A stretch of DNA of 64,000 nt from Phycisphaerales bacterium. Its GTDB lineage: Bacteria > Planctomycetota > Phycisphaerae > Phycisphaerales > UBA1924. The stretch is from assembly GCA_016699835.1 (NCBI GenBank), contig CP064987.1, forward strand, positions 2,666,001 through 2,730,000, in the 5' to 3' direction. Below are positions 1-8,192 of this stretch, in pieces. The stretch's first letter is position 1, and every line of letters begins with the position of its first letter. Under the pieces are notes generated by a model, which was not told the DNA's origin, made no database searches, and saw nothing but the letters and a program-made list of their open reading frames with translations. Made by a program: the position numbers and the translations under genes.

Positions 1-1
1 C

Positions 2-556
2 GAGGAGAACGGCGTGCAGCCCTCGCTCGCGGTGGGGGCGACGATCCGCGACCTGCGCGGGCGGCGTCGCGTGCTCGATCTCTCGCGATGGGTCTGCTCG
101 CTCCGCCCGGGCGGGGCGCTCTCGTTCCGTGCGGCGGCGGAGCGCATCACGCTGACCCGGCGCGGCAAGGGGATCATGCTCGTCTTCTCCGACTTCTTCT
201 TCAAGGAGGGGTATGAGCAGGGGCTGCGGATGCTCGTCGGCGGCGGGTATGACGTCTTCTGCGTGCAGGTTCTCTCGCCCCAGGAGGTCGATCCCGCGGG
301 CGGCGGGCGCGGCGGCAAGCCCGGCGACGGGATCGCGGGCGATCTTCGACTGAAGGACATCGAGGACGGCGACACGGCCGACGTCACGATCTCCGCGCCG
401 CTCCTCAAGCGGTACAAGTCCAACCTCGCGGCATACTGCGACCAACTCCGTGAGTTCTGCCTGCGGCGTGACATGCAACTGCTGACGGTGCGCAGCGACA
501 CGCCGATCGAGACGCTCGTGCTCGATTACCTGAGGAAGCGAGGGATCGTGCGATGA
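2..556 (+). CDS. DUF58 domain protein, C-terminal part (5' end outside window)
   Basis: The reading frame is open to the left edge, so the N-terminus is missing. The fragment carries the C-terminal half of a DUF58 protein: a VWA-like core strand 'MLVFSDFF' with its aspartate, then the 'YDVFCVQVLSP' strand, a charged segment and the final helix pair ending in 'DYLRKRGIVR'. DUF58 proteins usually stand beside MoxR ATPases and VWA/Bat membrane proteins, and here the next gene is exactly such a protein. The stop codon overlaps its ATG (ATGA), so the two are probably translated together. A MoxR-type ATPase just upstream of the window is expected but not visible. The molecular role of DUF58 is not settled; a chaperone-like or regulatory part in envelope or protein-complex assembly is the usual suggestion. 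Confidence 0.8.
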   Translation, partial: EENGVQPSLAVGATIRDLRGRRRVLDLSRWVCSLRPGGALSFRAAAERITLTRRGKGIMLVFSDFFFKEGYEQGLRMLVGGGYDVFCVQVLSPQEVDPAGGGRGGKPGDGIAGDLRLKDIEDGDTADVTISAPLLKRYKSNLAAYCDQLREFCLRRDMQLLTVRSDTPIETLVLDYLRKRGIVR

Positions 557-2685
557 CGTATCTCACGCCGATCCTCGCGGGTGTGGCGGCGGCGATCGCC
601 ATCCCGTCGCTGATCATCCTGTACTTCCTGAAACTGCGCCGGCGCAACGTCGAGATCTCGACAACGCTGCTCTGGAAGAAGGCGATCCAGGATCTGCAGG
701 CGAACGCGCCGTTCCAGCGTCTCCGCCGGAACATTCTGCTCCTGCTCCAACTCCTGATCCTGGGCGGGATGCTCTTCGCGATCGCCCAGCCGCAGATCTC
801 TCGGATCGCGCTCGATTCGCAGCGGCACATCATCCTGATCGACCGCTCGGCGAGCATGTCGTCGAACGACGAGCCCGACGGGCGTGGCGGGTTCCGCTCG
901 CGTCTCGACGCCGCGAAAGAGCAGGCGCTGGCACTCGTCGCGTCCTTGCGTGAAGGCTCGGCCTTTGCCACGGCGGGGGTCGGCGGCGGGGACGAGGCGA
1001 TGATCATCGCCTTCGACGCGTCGGCGGCCATCCTCCAGAACTTCACCTCCGACAAGGCGCGCCTGAGCGACGCGATCCGCTCGATCCAGCCGACCGATGC
1101 GAGGACGTCGATCGAGGAGGCGTTGCGGCTCGTTCGAGCGCAGGGCAAGCAGCGCGTCATCACCGATACGGGCAGCAACAGCACCATCACGTCCGAGGAA
1201 CTCTTCTCCGACGACAACGATCTGGCGCTGCACCTCTGGTCCGACGGTCGAATCTCGGATCTCTCGGCCGCCAAGCCGGGACCGGAGCGCTCGTTCGAGT
1301 ATCACCAGGTCGGCAAGGCGGGGAGCGGAAACGTCGCGATCACGTCGATCCGGGCCGAGCGATCGTTCGATGATCCCAAAGAACTCTCGATCTTTGTGGG
1401 GCTTCAGAACAACGAGGCGATCGAGCGTGCGATCGATGTTGAACTCCGCGTGAACGACACGACGGCGCAGATCCGTGCCGTCCTTGTTCCGAAGGCGGCA
1501 ATGCCAATCCAGGGTGGCGACGCGGCGGACGCGGCGACAGCGATCACACCCGGCGTCGGTGGCACGGTCTTCAAACTCGATCGCCCCGAGGCCGCGCTCA
1601 TCCAGGTGACGCTGCGACAGCCCAGCAGTCCGGAGTCTCCGGCGGGGGATGTCTTGGCGACGGACAATCGCGCGTGGCTTGTGGTGCCGCCGGCGAAGCG
1701 GATGTCGGTCGCCCTCGTGAGCGATGGCGATCTCTTCCTCGAGTCTCTCCTGAGCGTGCTGCGACTATCCAAGGTGGACACGATGTCGCTCGCCCAGTTC
1801 GAGAAACTGGCGTCGCAGGGAAAGGCGACGGACTACGACGTGGTCGTGCTCGATCGCGTGCTCCCGAAGGTGGCTCTGACGCCAAGTGGGTTGCCTCCGG
1901 GTCGTTACATCGTCTTTGGATCGATCCCGACGGGTCCCGAGGCACCTCTGCAGACCACGGGTGAGGCCGGTTCGCAGGGCTTTCTCCACTGGAACCGCGA
2001 GCATCCGGTGCTCGATGGCGCCGACCTAGACCCCGTGAATATTGCCGAGTCGCGACAGGTCTCGATCGCTCCCGGTGGCGGGGCGATCACGCTCGCGATG
2101 GGCGACAAGGGACCGCTGATGCTTGAGGTAACGACGCCCGATACGCACGCGATCGTGACGGCTTTCCACCCGCTCGACAGCACCTGGCCGTGGAACGTGT
2201 CGTATGTCGTCGTCGGGGCGTCGATGGTTTCGTACATGGGCGAGGGGTTCGAACAGGGCGTGGCCGCGCGAATGGTGTCGCCGGGGTCGGTGATCTCCGA
2301 TCGGTTGCCCTCGGACGCAAAGGACATCACGATCGACCTCCCGGGGAACGAGAAGGAGTCGCTCGCGCTCAGCCCCGATGCCCGGGTCACGTTCGGTCCC
2401 GTGGGAACATCGGGCGTGTATCGCATGACCTGGGACGGGTCGATGGGGCCTTCCGACATCACCGTCGGCGGGCGGGCGGCTCGGTATTTCACGGCGAATC
2501 TGCTCGATGGCGCGGAATCCGACACGCGCGCGGCATCGACGATCGCGCTTCCCAATAAGAACGTCGAGGCTGCGGCCAGATCGAGCAGCGATGGCAACCG
2601 CCCGCTCTGGCCCTGGATCCTTTTGGGAGCGCTCGCGATCATCATGCTCGAGTGGTTCGTGTACAACCGGAAGGTGCAAGTGTGA
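553..2685 (+). CDS. BatA N-terminal/VWA domain membrane protein
   Basis: A 710-residue membrane protein. Residues about 5-25 and 60-78 form the two N-terminal membrane segments typical of BatA-type proteins, with the arginine-rich 'LKLRRRNVEIST' between them. A von Willebrand A domain follows, with an intact metal site: DxSxS at residues 97-101 (D-R-S-A-S), the 'DARTSIEEAL' threonine loop and the 'WSDGRISD' strand. After it comes a roughly 300-residue region that looks like a degenerate glutamine-amidotransferase-like fold ('YDVVVLDRVLP', 'GRYIVFG'), and a last membrane helix near residues 686-705. The gene overlaps its neighbours on both sides by four bases (ATGA upstream, GTGA downstream). 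The family is recognisable; what this copy binds is unknown. Confidence 0.85.
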   Translation: MTYLTPILAGVAAAIAIPSLIILYFLKLRRRNVEISTTLLWKKAIQDLQANAPFQRLRRNILLLLQLLILGGMLFAIAQPQISRIALDSQRHIILIDRSASMSSNDEPDGRGGFRSRLDAAKEQALALVASLREGSAFATAGVGGGDEAMIIAFDASAAILQNFTSDKARLSDAIRSIQPTDARTSIEEALRLVRAQGKQRVITDTGSNSTITSEELFSDDNDLALHLWSDGRISDLSAAKPGPERSFEYHQVGKAGSGNVAITSIRAERSFDDPKELSIFVGLQNNEAIERAIDVELRVNDTTAQIRAVLVPKAAMPIQGGDAADAATAITPGVGGTVFKLDRPEAALIQVTLRQPSSPESPAGDVLATDNRAWLVVPPAKRMSVALVSDGDLFLESLLSVLRLSKVDTMSLAQFEKLASQGKATDYDVVVLDRVLPKVALTPSGLPPGRYIVFGSIPTGPEAPLQTTGEAGSQGFLHWNREHPVLDGADLDPVNIAESRQVSIAPGGGAITLAMGDKGPLMLEVTTPDTHAIVTAFHPLDSTWPWNVSYVVVGASMVSYMGEGFEQGVAARMVSPGSVISDRLPSDAKDITIDLPGNEKESLALSPDARVTFGPVGTSGVYRMTWDGSMGPSDITVGGRAARYFTANLLDGAESDTRAASTIALPNKNVEAAARSSSDGNRPLWPWILLGALAIIMLEWFVYNRKVQV

Positions 2686-5150
2686 GCCACTCGCGGTTGA
2701 TCGCGTCGTGGGTGGCGGCGGCGGTGATCGCGTTGCTCGCCGCCGCGTCGCCCTCGATCGCTCAGCGCCGGCTCGAGGTGGACATCACGCGTGTGGATTG
2801 GGGCGTCGCGGGCAAGCGGGCCGTCAGCCTCGAGTGGACGCCGATCGTCGTCCATGTGCGTTCGATGCGAGGCCCGGTCTCCGGTTTGATGACGGTGACC
2901 GCGAAGCAGGACGATCTGCACGAGGTGGCGGTCTCGACGGGGTTCTCGGCGACCATGGCGGACGACACGCCGATCGAGATTGCCATTCCGTTGTCGTGGG
3001 GACTCTCGAGCGTGGGGATCACGTTCGAGGCGGACAACCCGTGGAGGAGAAGAACGTTCGAGTTCACCACGGTCTCGAACGCGCTCACGGGTCCCGGACC
3101 ACGGGCGCTTCCGGTCTTTGTTGGGCAGCGCCAGCCGAGCGTGTGGGTGGTGGAGGATGTGCGCCTCGGCGAGAAGGAGGCCGAGACTTCCGCGCCGCGG
3201 AATGGATACGTCGGCACCCCAAATCCAAAGCCTCAGCCCGTCGCGAATGACGCGAAGGCCGCGCTGGCCTCCGCCGCGGTGGTTCGTGTCGAACCGGAAT
3301 CGATGCCCACATCATGGATCGTGTACCGTGGCGCGGACGTGGTGGTCGTTCGAGGCGATCTCGGCACCAAGGACGAGGATCGTGCGTCGAACGAATCGAT
3401 CCGGGCCCTCATGGATTGGGTGCATTCGGGGGGCAGCCTGTTTGTCGTGGTGGACGGCGCCGGCACCGAGTGGCGACGATTCGTCGAGCCGCCCCAGAAC
3501 TCCGTGAGTGCCACGCCGGTCGAGGCCCTGGAGAGCACGCCGGTCGCGACGCCGGACCGGATCGCCAAAGCGGTGGAGCGATGGAACGCCTTTGCCAGGA
3601 TGAAATCGAGTGACGCCACGAGCGTGGAGGTCTCGTCCACGATCCGCGTGCGAGCGCTACGGCTGACGGATGCTGGCCGGCGCCTCGGGTGGACACTCGA
3701 TGATGACGCGGTGCTCGATTCGCTCGAGGCCTCGGGTGTACGCACGGGTGCGGTGGCAACCGGCCCGGTCGGGCTGGGCATGGTCACGCTCGTGGGTTGT
3801 GATCCGACCGACGTTCCAAGGATCGTCCACTCGGGCGCCTCGGCAATGGTGTGGGACGCCCTGCTCTCGCCGACGCTCGACCACCTATGGAAGGGTCTCA
3901 ACGACGCCCGTGAGAGCGGGAACTGGTATTGGGACAGTTATTCCCCGCGTGCCTCATCCGACATCCGAAGCGCCCAGGCGATTGTGAACTGCCTCGAGAG
4001 CGTCAGCGTGATCCCCCCCGTGGGGCACGGCACGTTCCTGACGCTCGGACTGGTCGTGCTCGCGCTCGGCCTGCTCCTGGGCCCGGGCGACATGCTGTGG
4101 CTGAGGTTCATGAAGTGGCGCCAGCACTGGTGGATCACGGCCTTGGGATGGATCGTGCTTGCGACCCTGGGTGCATGGTATCTTCCGAGGATCGTGCGTG
4201 CCGCGCCGAGTGCCATGTTCCGACTGACGCAAGAGGACGCGATCGTAGACGAATCCGGGAACACGCTGGTGTGGCGCGACGGCGTCACCGGCGTCTTTGC
4301 GGGGCGATACCTCCAGATGAATATCGAGGACTCGCAGGCGGGGACGTGGTGGCGCCCGGTCCAGCCTGAGGTCATGACCTGGCGTGATCCTGATCAGTCG
4401 GGGAAGGGACGACGGGTCGTCCAACTCGATCATCTCCGACCCAGCCCCGGCTCGCCCAGGCAGTGTGCGCTGGTGCCGTTCGCGATCCCCCAGTGGACGG
4501 CTCGAACGTTTGTCGATTCCGCCCCATCGGGCACAACAAGCCTCCCGGTGAAGTTCGAACTCAACAGCAGCAACGGCGACCAAACCGGCCCAATGGTTGT
4601 TGTGAAGACACGCCCGGGGTGGACCATCACCCAACCGCCCGCGCTCGAGGTTGAGAACGCGTGGATCACGTTCGCGAGCACCACGCCAATCGAGAATGGC
4701 GAAGGTCTGATCTACACCAAACCCTCCAAGAGCACGTCGCCGCCGCCAACGTCCGGGATGAATCGACAGAACAACGATTACGCGTACATGAATCTCGGCA
4801 CGGTGACCTCGACCGATCTCATCGGACCTCGTGAGCGATCGCAGGCGATCGATGCCATGATCCACTCGGGCCATTGGGGCGTGATGCATCTCACGATCGT
4901 GGGCGACACGGATGGTGTCGCCATTGCTGGTCAGTCGGCCACGCGTGTGGAGCGAATCAACATGAAGACGACGCGATCGCTGCGTGTGCTTCTGCCGCTT
5001 TCCGAAGAGTTCAAGGCCGCGCTCGGACTGCCCAGTATCGAATCGGTTGACAAGAGAGACACCGGCACCTCACCCAAACCAGAGTGGATCACGTCGCCCG
5101 CCGCAGGCACACCCGGAGCCGTCGGCGAGAGCGGAGCCAACGAACCATGA
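2682..5150 (+). CDS. Exported membrane-anchored protein with degenerate amidotransferase-like domain
   Basis: I chose the GTG at 2682, which overlaps the preceding stop (GTGA). The longer frame from 2652 would push the signal peptide inside the protein. The product is 822 residues: a signal peptide ending near 'SPSIAQ', a beta-rich N-terminal part, a segment around residues 235-265 ('DWVHSGGSLFVVVDG') that resembles the amidotransferase-like domains seen in Bat-type operons, two membrane helices at about 450-466 and 480-498 separated by a basic loop, and a C-terminal region of about 320 residues rich in Ser, Thr and Pro with no recognised domain. The stop overlaps the ATG of the ABC ATPase. 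I do not recognise a named family; its place between a VWA protein and an ABC transporter suggests it is part of one membrane assembly. Confidence 0.75.
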   Translation: MSHSRLIASWVAAAVIALLAAASPSIAQRRLEVDITRVDWGVAGKRAVSLEWTPIVVHVRSMRGPVSGLMTVTAKQDDLHEVAVSTGFSATMADDTPIEIAIPLSWGLSSVGITFEADNPWRRRTFEFTTVSNALTGPGPRALPVFVGQRQPSVWVVEDVRLGEKEAETSAPRNGYVGTPNPKPQPVANDAKAALASAAVVRVEPESMPTSWIVYRGADVVVVRGDLGTKDEDRASNESIRALMDWVHSGGSLFVVVDGAGTEWRRFVEPPQNSVSATPVEALESTPVATPDRIAKAVERWNAFARMKSSDATSVEVSSTIRVRALRLTDAGRRLGWTLDDDAVLDSLEASGVRTGAVATGPVGLGMVTLVGCDPTDVPRIVHSGASAMVWDALLSPTLDHLWKGLNDARESGNWYWDSYSPRASSDIRSAQAIVNCLESVSVIPPVGHGTFLTLGLVVLALGLLLGPGDMLWLRFMKWRQHWWITALGWIVLATLGAWYLPRIVRAAPSAMFRLTQEDAIVDESGNTLVWRDGVTGVFAGRYLQMNIEDSQAGTWWRPVQPEVMTWRDPDQSGKGRRVVQLDHLRPSPGSPRQCALVPFAIPQWTARTFVDSAPSGTTSLPVKFELNSSNGDQTGPMVVVKTRPGWTITQPPALEVENAWITFASTTPIENGEGLIYTKPSKSTSPPPTSGMNRQNNDYAYMNLGTVTSTDLIGPRERSQAIDAMIHSGHWGVMHLTIVGDTDGVAIAGQSATRVERINMKTTRSLRVLLPLSEEFKAALGLPSIESVDKRDTGTSPKPEWITSPAAGTPGAVGESGANEP

Positions 5151-6193
5151 TCTCGACGCGCAACCTCACCAAGTCCTTCGGCTCGCTCGTCGCGCTCGAC
5201 GCCCTCACGCTCGACATCGGGCCGGGCGAGATCTTCGGATTCATCGGGCCCAACGGCGCGGGCAAGTCCACCACTATGAAGATCCTCGCGGGCCTCACGA
5301 AACCCTCGTCGGGCAGGGCCTCCGTCGCCGGGCTGGATTGCGAGACGCGGATGGAGGACATCCGGCGCGTTATCGGTTACATGCCCGATTTTCTCGGGGT
5401 CTACGACGACCTCACCGTCCATGAGTATCTCGGCTTCTTCGCCGCGGCCTTCAAGATCCCGCGGGGCGAGCGCTCCAAGACCATCGACGGTGTTCTCGAA
5501 CTCACCGATCTGCGTGAGAAGCGCGACGCCATGGTCGATTCCCTCTCGCGGGGCATGCAGCAACGACTCGGCGTCGCCCGCGTTCTCCTCCACGATCCCA
5601 AGGTCCTCCTGCTCGACGAGCCGGCGAGCGGCCTCGACCCGCGCGCCCGCATCGAGATGCGATCGCTCCTGCAGGAACTCGGGCGCATGGGCAAGACCCT
5701 CATGGTCTCGTCGCACATCCTGAGCGAACTCGGCGAGATGTCCACGTGCATCGGCATTATCGAGCGAGGGAAACTGCTCTACTTCGGCTCCATGGCCGAC
5801 GCCTTCAAGCGCACGCGCGAACTGGGTGGGCATGAACGCGTCGATGTCCTGATCCGCGTCGAGCCGGGCGGGAACTCGGCACAGTCCATCGCGGATCGAT
5901 TGACCCTGAACAATTCCATCCGCGCAGCCCGTGTCGTGAAGTCGCCGCCCAACTTTGCACTGGCCGCATCGACTCTTCCTGATGAATCGTCCTCGGCTCA
6001 CGGGACCGCCGCGGAGCCGCCGCCCCTGCCCGCGGTTGAGGGCCTGGAGATCGAACTCCACCCTGGCGTCCACGATCACGGCTTCGTCATCGACGAGATC
6101 TCCAAGGCCGGCGGGCGCATCCTGCGTTTCGACGCCCACCAGATCAAACTTGAGGACGCCTTCCTGAAACTCACGACAGGAGCGCTCCAGTAG
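5147..6193 (+). CDS. ABC transporter ATP-binding protein
   Basis: Cytoplasmic ATPase of an ABC-2 type exporter, 348 residues from the ATG that overlaps the upstream stop (ATGA). Motifs in order: 'ISTRNLTKSFG' start of the nucleotide-binding fold, Walker A 'GPNGAGKST' (residues 34-42), signature 'LSRGMQQRLG' (about 133-142), Walker B 'LLLDEPASGLDP' (about 155-166) and the switch histidine in 'VSSHIL' (about 190). The last 130 residues form an accessory domain common in ATPases paired with multi-spanning ABC-2 permeases, interrupted by a Pro/Ala-rich stretch. The permease follows after six bases, so the two genes surely encode one transporter. The substrate cannot be read from the sequence. Confidence 0.92.
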   Translation: MISTRNLTKSFGSLVALDALTLDIGPGEIFGFIGPNGAGKSTTMKILAGLTKPSSGRASVAGLDCETRMEDIRRVIGYMPDFLGVYDDLTVHEYLGFFAAAFKIPRGERSKTIDGVLELTDLREKRDAMVDSLSRGMQQRLGVARVLLHDPKVLLLDEPASGLDPRARIEMRSLLQELGRMGKTLMVSSHILSELGEMSTCIGIIERGKLLYFGSMADAFKRTRELGGHERVDVLIRVEPGGNSAQSIADRLTLNNSIRAARVVKSPPNFALAASTLPDESSSAHGTAAEPPPLPAVEGLEIELHPGVHDHGFVIDEISKAGGRILRFDAHQIKLEDAFLKLTTGALQ

Positions 6194-6199
6194 CACGCC

Positions 6200-8116
6200 A
6201 TGCGACTCCGCGCACTCAATCCGGTCTACTGGGCGAGCCAACTCCGCAGCCCGATCTTCGCGAAGGAGGTCTATGTTGCCGGGCGGAAGTCGGGCCCGTT
6301 CCTTCAGCGGATGATCTACACGCTCGTGCTGCTGGTGATCGGCACGCTGATCTATGTAGGGATGATGTCCACAGGGCGTGGCGTACGGTCGGGGCTCGCA
6401 CAACTCAGCCTGCTCGAGACGATCGCCCCGGCCCTCACCATCGGAACCGTGGCCGTCCAGGGCGTCTTCATGCTCCTCGTCCCACCGATTCTGACCTCGG
6501 CCCAACTCTGCGACGAGCGTCGCAAGGGGACGCTCTCGGCCCTGCTCACGACACCGCTCACGTCGATGCAGATCGTCCTGGGCAAACTCTTCGCCTGCCT
6601 CGTGCAGGTGATCGTGCTCGCGCTCGTCTCGCTCCCGGTGCTGCTCGCCGTGCGCGTCTTCGGCGGCGTCTCGACCGAAACGATCATAGGGTTCGAGGCG
6701 ATGCTCCTGGCCTTCGCGATCAGCGGGTGCAGCATCGGGCTTGCGTGCTCGGTAAACGCGAAGACGCCGCTCCGGGCGGCGTCGATGGCGTTCGGGTGGA
6801 TCGTGCTCCTGAACGGATTGCTCTCGCTGGGTGTGATGATGATCGCGGTGGCGCGTCAGGTTGGAGGATTCCCGATTGTTGAGTTCGCGATCGCCGGGTC
6901 CTGCTCCACACCGTTCGCGGTCATCCTGCTCATGACGCAACTTATGGGCGATGCCCCGCCGATGCTCGTAATGCCGGTCGTCTGGGCGAACGTGGGTTGG
7001 AATCTTTTCCTCGCGATCGTCTTCGTGCTCCTTGCGGTCGCGCGGTTCCGCAAGGCGATGCTCAAGGAGGCGACCGGGGAAGCCGCATCCGCGGTCGCCG
7101 TTGCTTCGCCGAATACCCCGACAACGTCGACGCCACAGGCATCGCCCGGCACGCCCGACCCGGTGGTGGGTGTTGCCGCGTCGGGGGTGCCCTCTCTTCC
7201 GCCGGCGATTCCTCAACCGGTGGCGGGTGTGACTCTCCCCCAGACACGCGTCAGTCGTGAGGTCGGCGACCAGCCCGTCCTCTGGCGTGAGATGCGTCAG
7301 CCGATCTTCCGTTCGAAGAAGTCGTCCATCGCCGCGGCCATCGTCGGCGTGGCGATCGTCATCTTTCTTCACGTCATGATCATGGTGAAGGGCGGCGATG
7401 AAGAGAATCACGCCATCCTCGCGACCGTCGCCGTCTGTGCCAGCGGGTTTATCTATTTCATCCTCGCCACGATCGGAACGACCGACGCTATCACGGGCGA
7501 GCGAGAGTCCCGCGCCCTCGATGTCCTGTTGACGACGCCGATGGCGCGCATCGAGATCCTTGCCGGAAAGTACTGGGGCGTGGTCCGGCGATTCACCCTC
7601 GTGCCCCTGATCTGTGCGGCGTATGTGTTTGTTGTGGCGCTGCTCTCTCCGGGCGCGCGGAGCATTCCGATCGCGATCGAACTCCTTCTGGCGATGTTCA
7701 GCGGCGTGATCCTCCTCGCGGCGAGCGGCATCTTCTTCAGCACCATCTCGCGCAGCACGACCCGGGCCGCGGTCCACAATCTCGCGTTCATGATCGGTGT
7801 CTGGGTGGTTCCCTTTGTGCTTCTCGCGATGGCCGACGCGTTTCTGGGGATTCACGACTCCGACGACGCCGCCCAAGCGCTCGCCCTTGCTCATCCCCCG
7901 GCCCATGTTGTCTGCACGCTGGTCTCGGGGTTGCACGATCGGGGATATGGGAGTTCACGCCCCCCGGTCGATCTCTTTGACATCGGAAGAGTGACGCACC
8001 TCCAGTACATCATGGTCCTCGCCGGTCTGCTCATCGTGCATGTCCTGGCCGCCGGGGCGTTGCTCGCCTGGGCCGCCCGGCTCGTGGATCGGCGCCACCA
8101 GGTGCTGGGCAAGTGA
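6200..8116 (+). CDS. ABC-2 type transporter permease, double length
   Basis: A 638-residue membrane protein with about a dozen hydrophobic segments in two groups. Each half has the same landmark: a charged stretch followed by a conserved TTP loop and a helix. In the first half this is 'ERRKGTLSALLTTP' near residue 105 and in the second 'ERESRALDVLLTTP' near residue 433, each followed by a lysine and a helix ('LGKLFACL', 'LAGKYWGV'). The halves are joined by a soluble Pro/Thr-rich linker (about residues 295-350). The simplest reading is an internal duplication or fusion of two ABC-2 permease units, so a single polypeptide may supply both membrane halves for the ATPase encoded just upstream. 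The substrate is unknown. Confidence 0.88.
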   Translation: MRLRALNPVYWASQLRSPIFAKEVYVAGRKSGPFLQRMIYTLVLLVIGTLIYVGMMSTGRGVRSGLAQLSLLETIAPALTIGTVAVQGVFMLLVPPILTSAQLCDERRKGTLSALLTTPLTSMQIVLGKLFACLVQVIVLALVSLPVLLAVRVFGGVSTETIIGFEAMLLAFAISGCSIGLACSVNAKTPLRAASMAFGWIVLLNGLLSLGVMMIAVARQVGGFPIVEFAIAGSCSTPFAVILLMTQLMGDAPPMLVMPVVWANVGWNLFLAIVFVLLAVARFRKAMLKEATGEAASAVAVASPNTPTTSTPQASPGTPDPVVGVAASGVPSLPPAIPQPVAGVTLPQTRVSREVGDQPVLWREMRQPIFRSKKSSIAAAIVGVAIVIFLHVMIMVKGGDEENHAILATVAVCASGFIYFILATIGTTDAITGERESRALDVLLTTPMARIEILAGKYWGVVRRFTLVPLICAAYVFVVALLSPGARSIPIAIELLLAMFSGVILLAASGIFFSTISRSTTRAAVHNLAFMIGVWVVPFVLLAMADAFLGIHDSDDAAQALALAHPPAHVVCTLVSGLHDRGYGSSRPPVDLFDIGRVTHLQYIMVLAGLLIVHVLAAGALLAWAARLVDRRHQVLGK

Positions 8117-8192
8117 CCGTATTTTGCTCGAATCGCCGGTCAATACCGCCCGTCCATTCAGCCCGGCCCGGATCCCAGCCGATAACGATTCC

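Noticed and set aside
4931..7936. A 1001-codon open frame on the minus strand opposite the ABC transporter genes.
   Set aside because: It is made of Arg, His, Asp, Glu and Gly in a pattern typical of antisense frames in high-GC DNA, has no domain, and lies entirely over well-recognised plus-strand genes.
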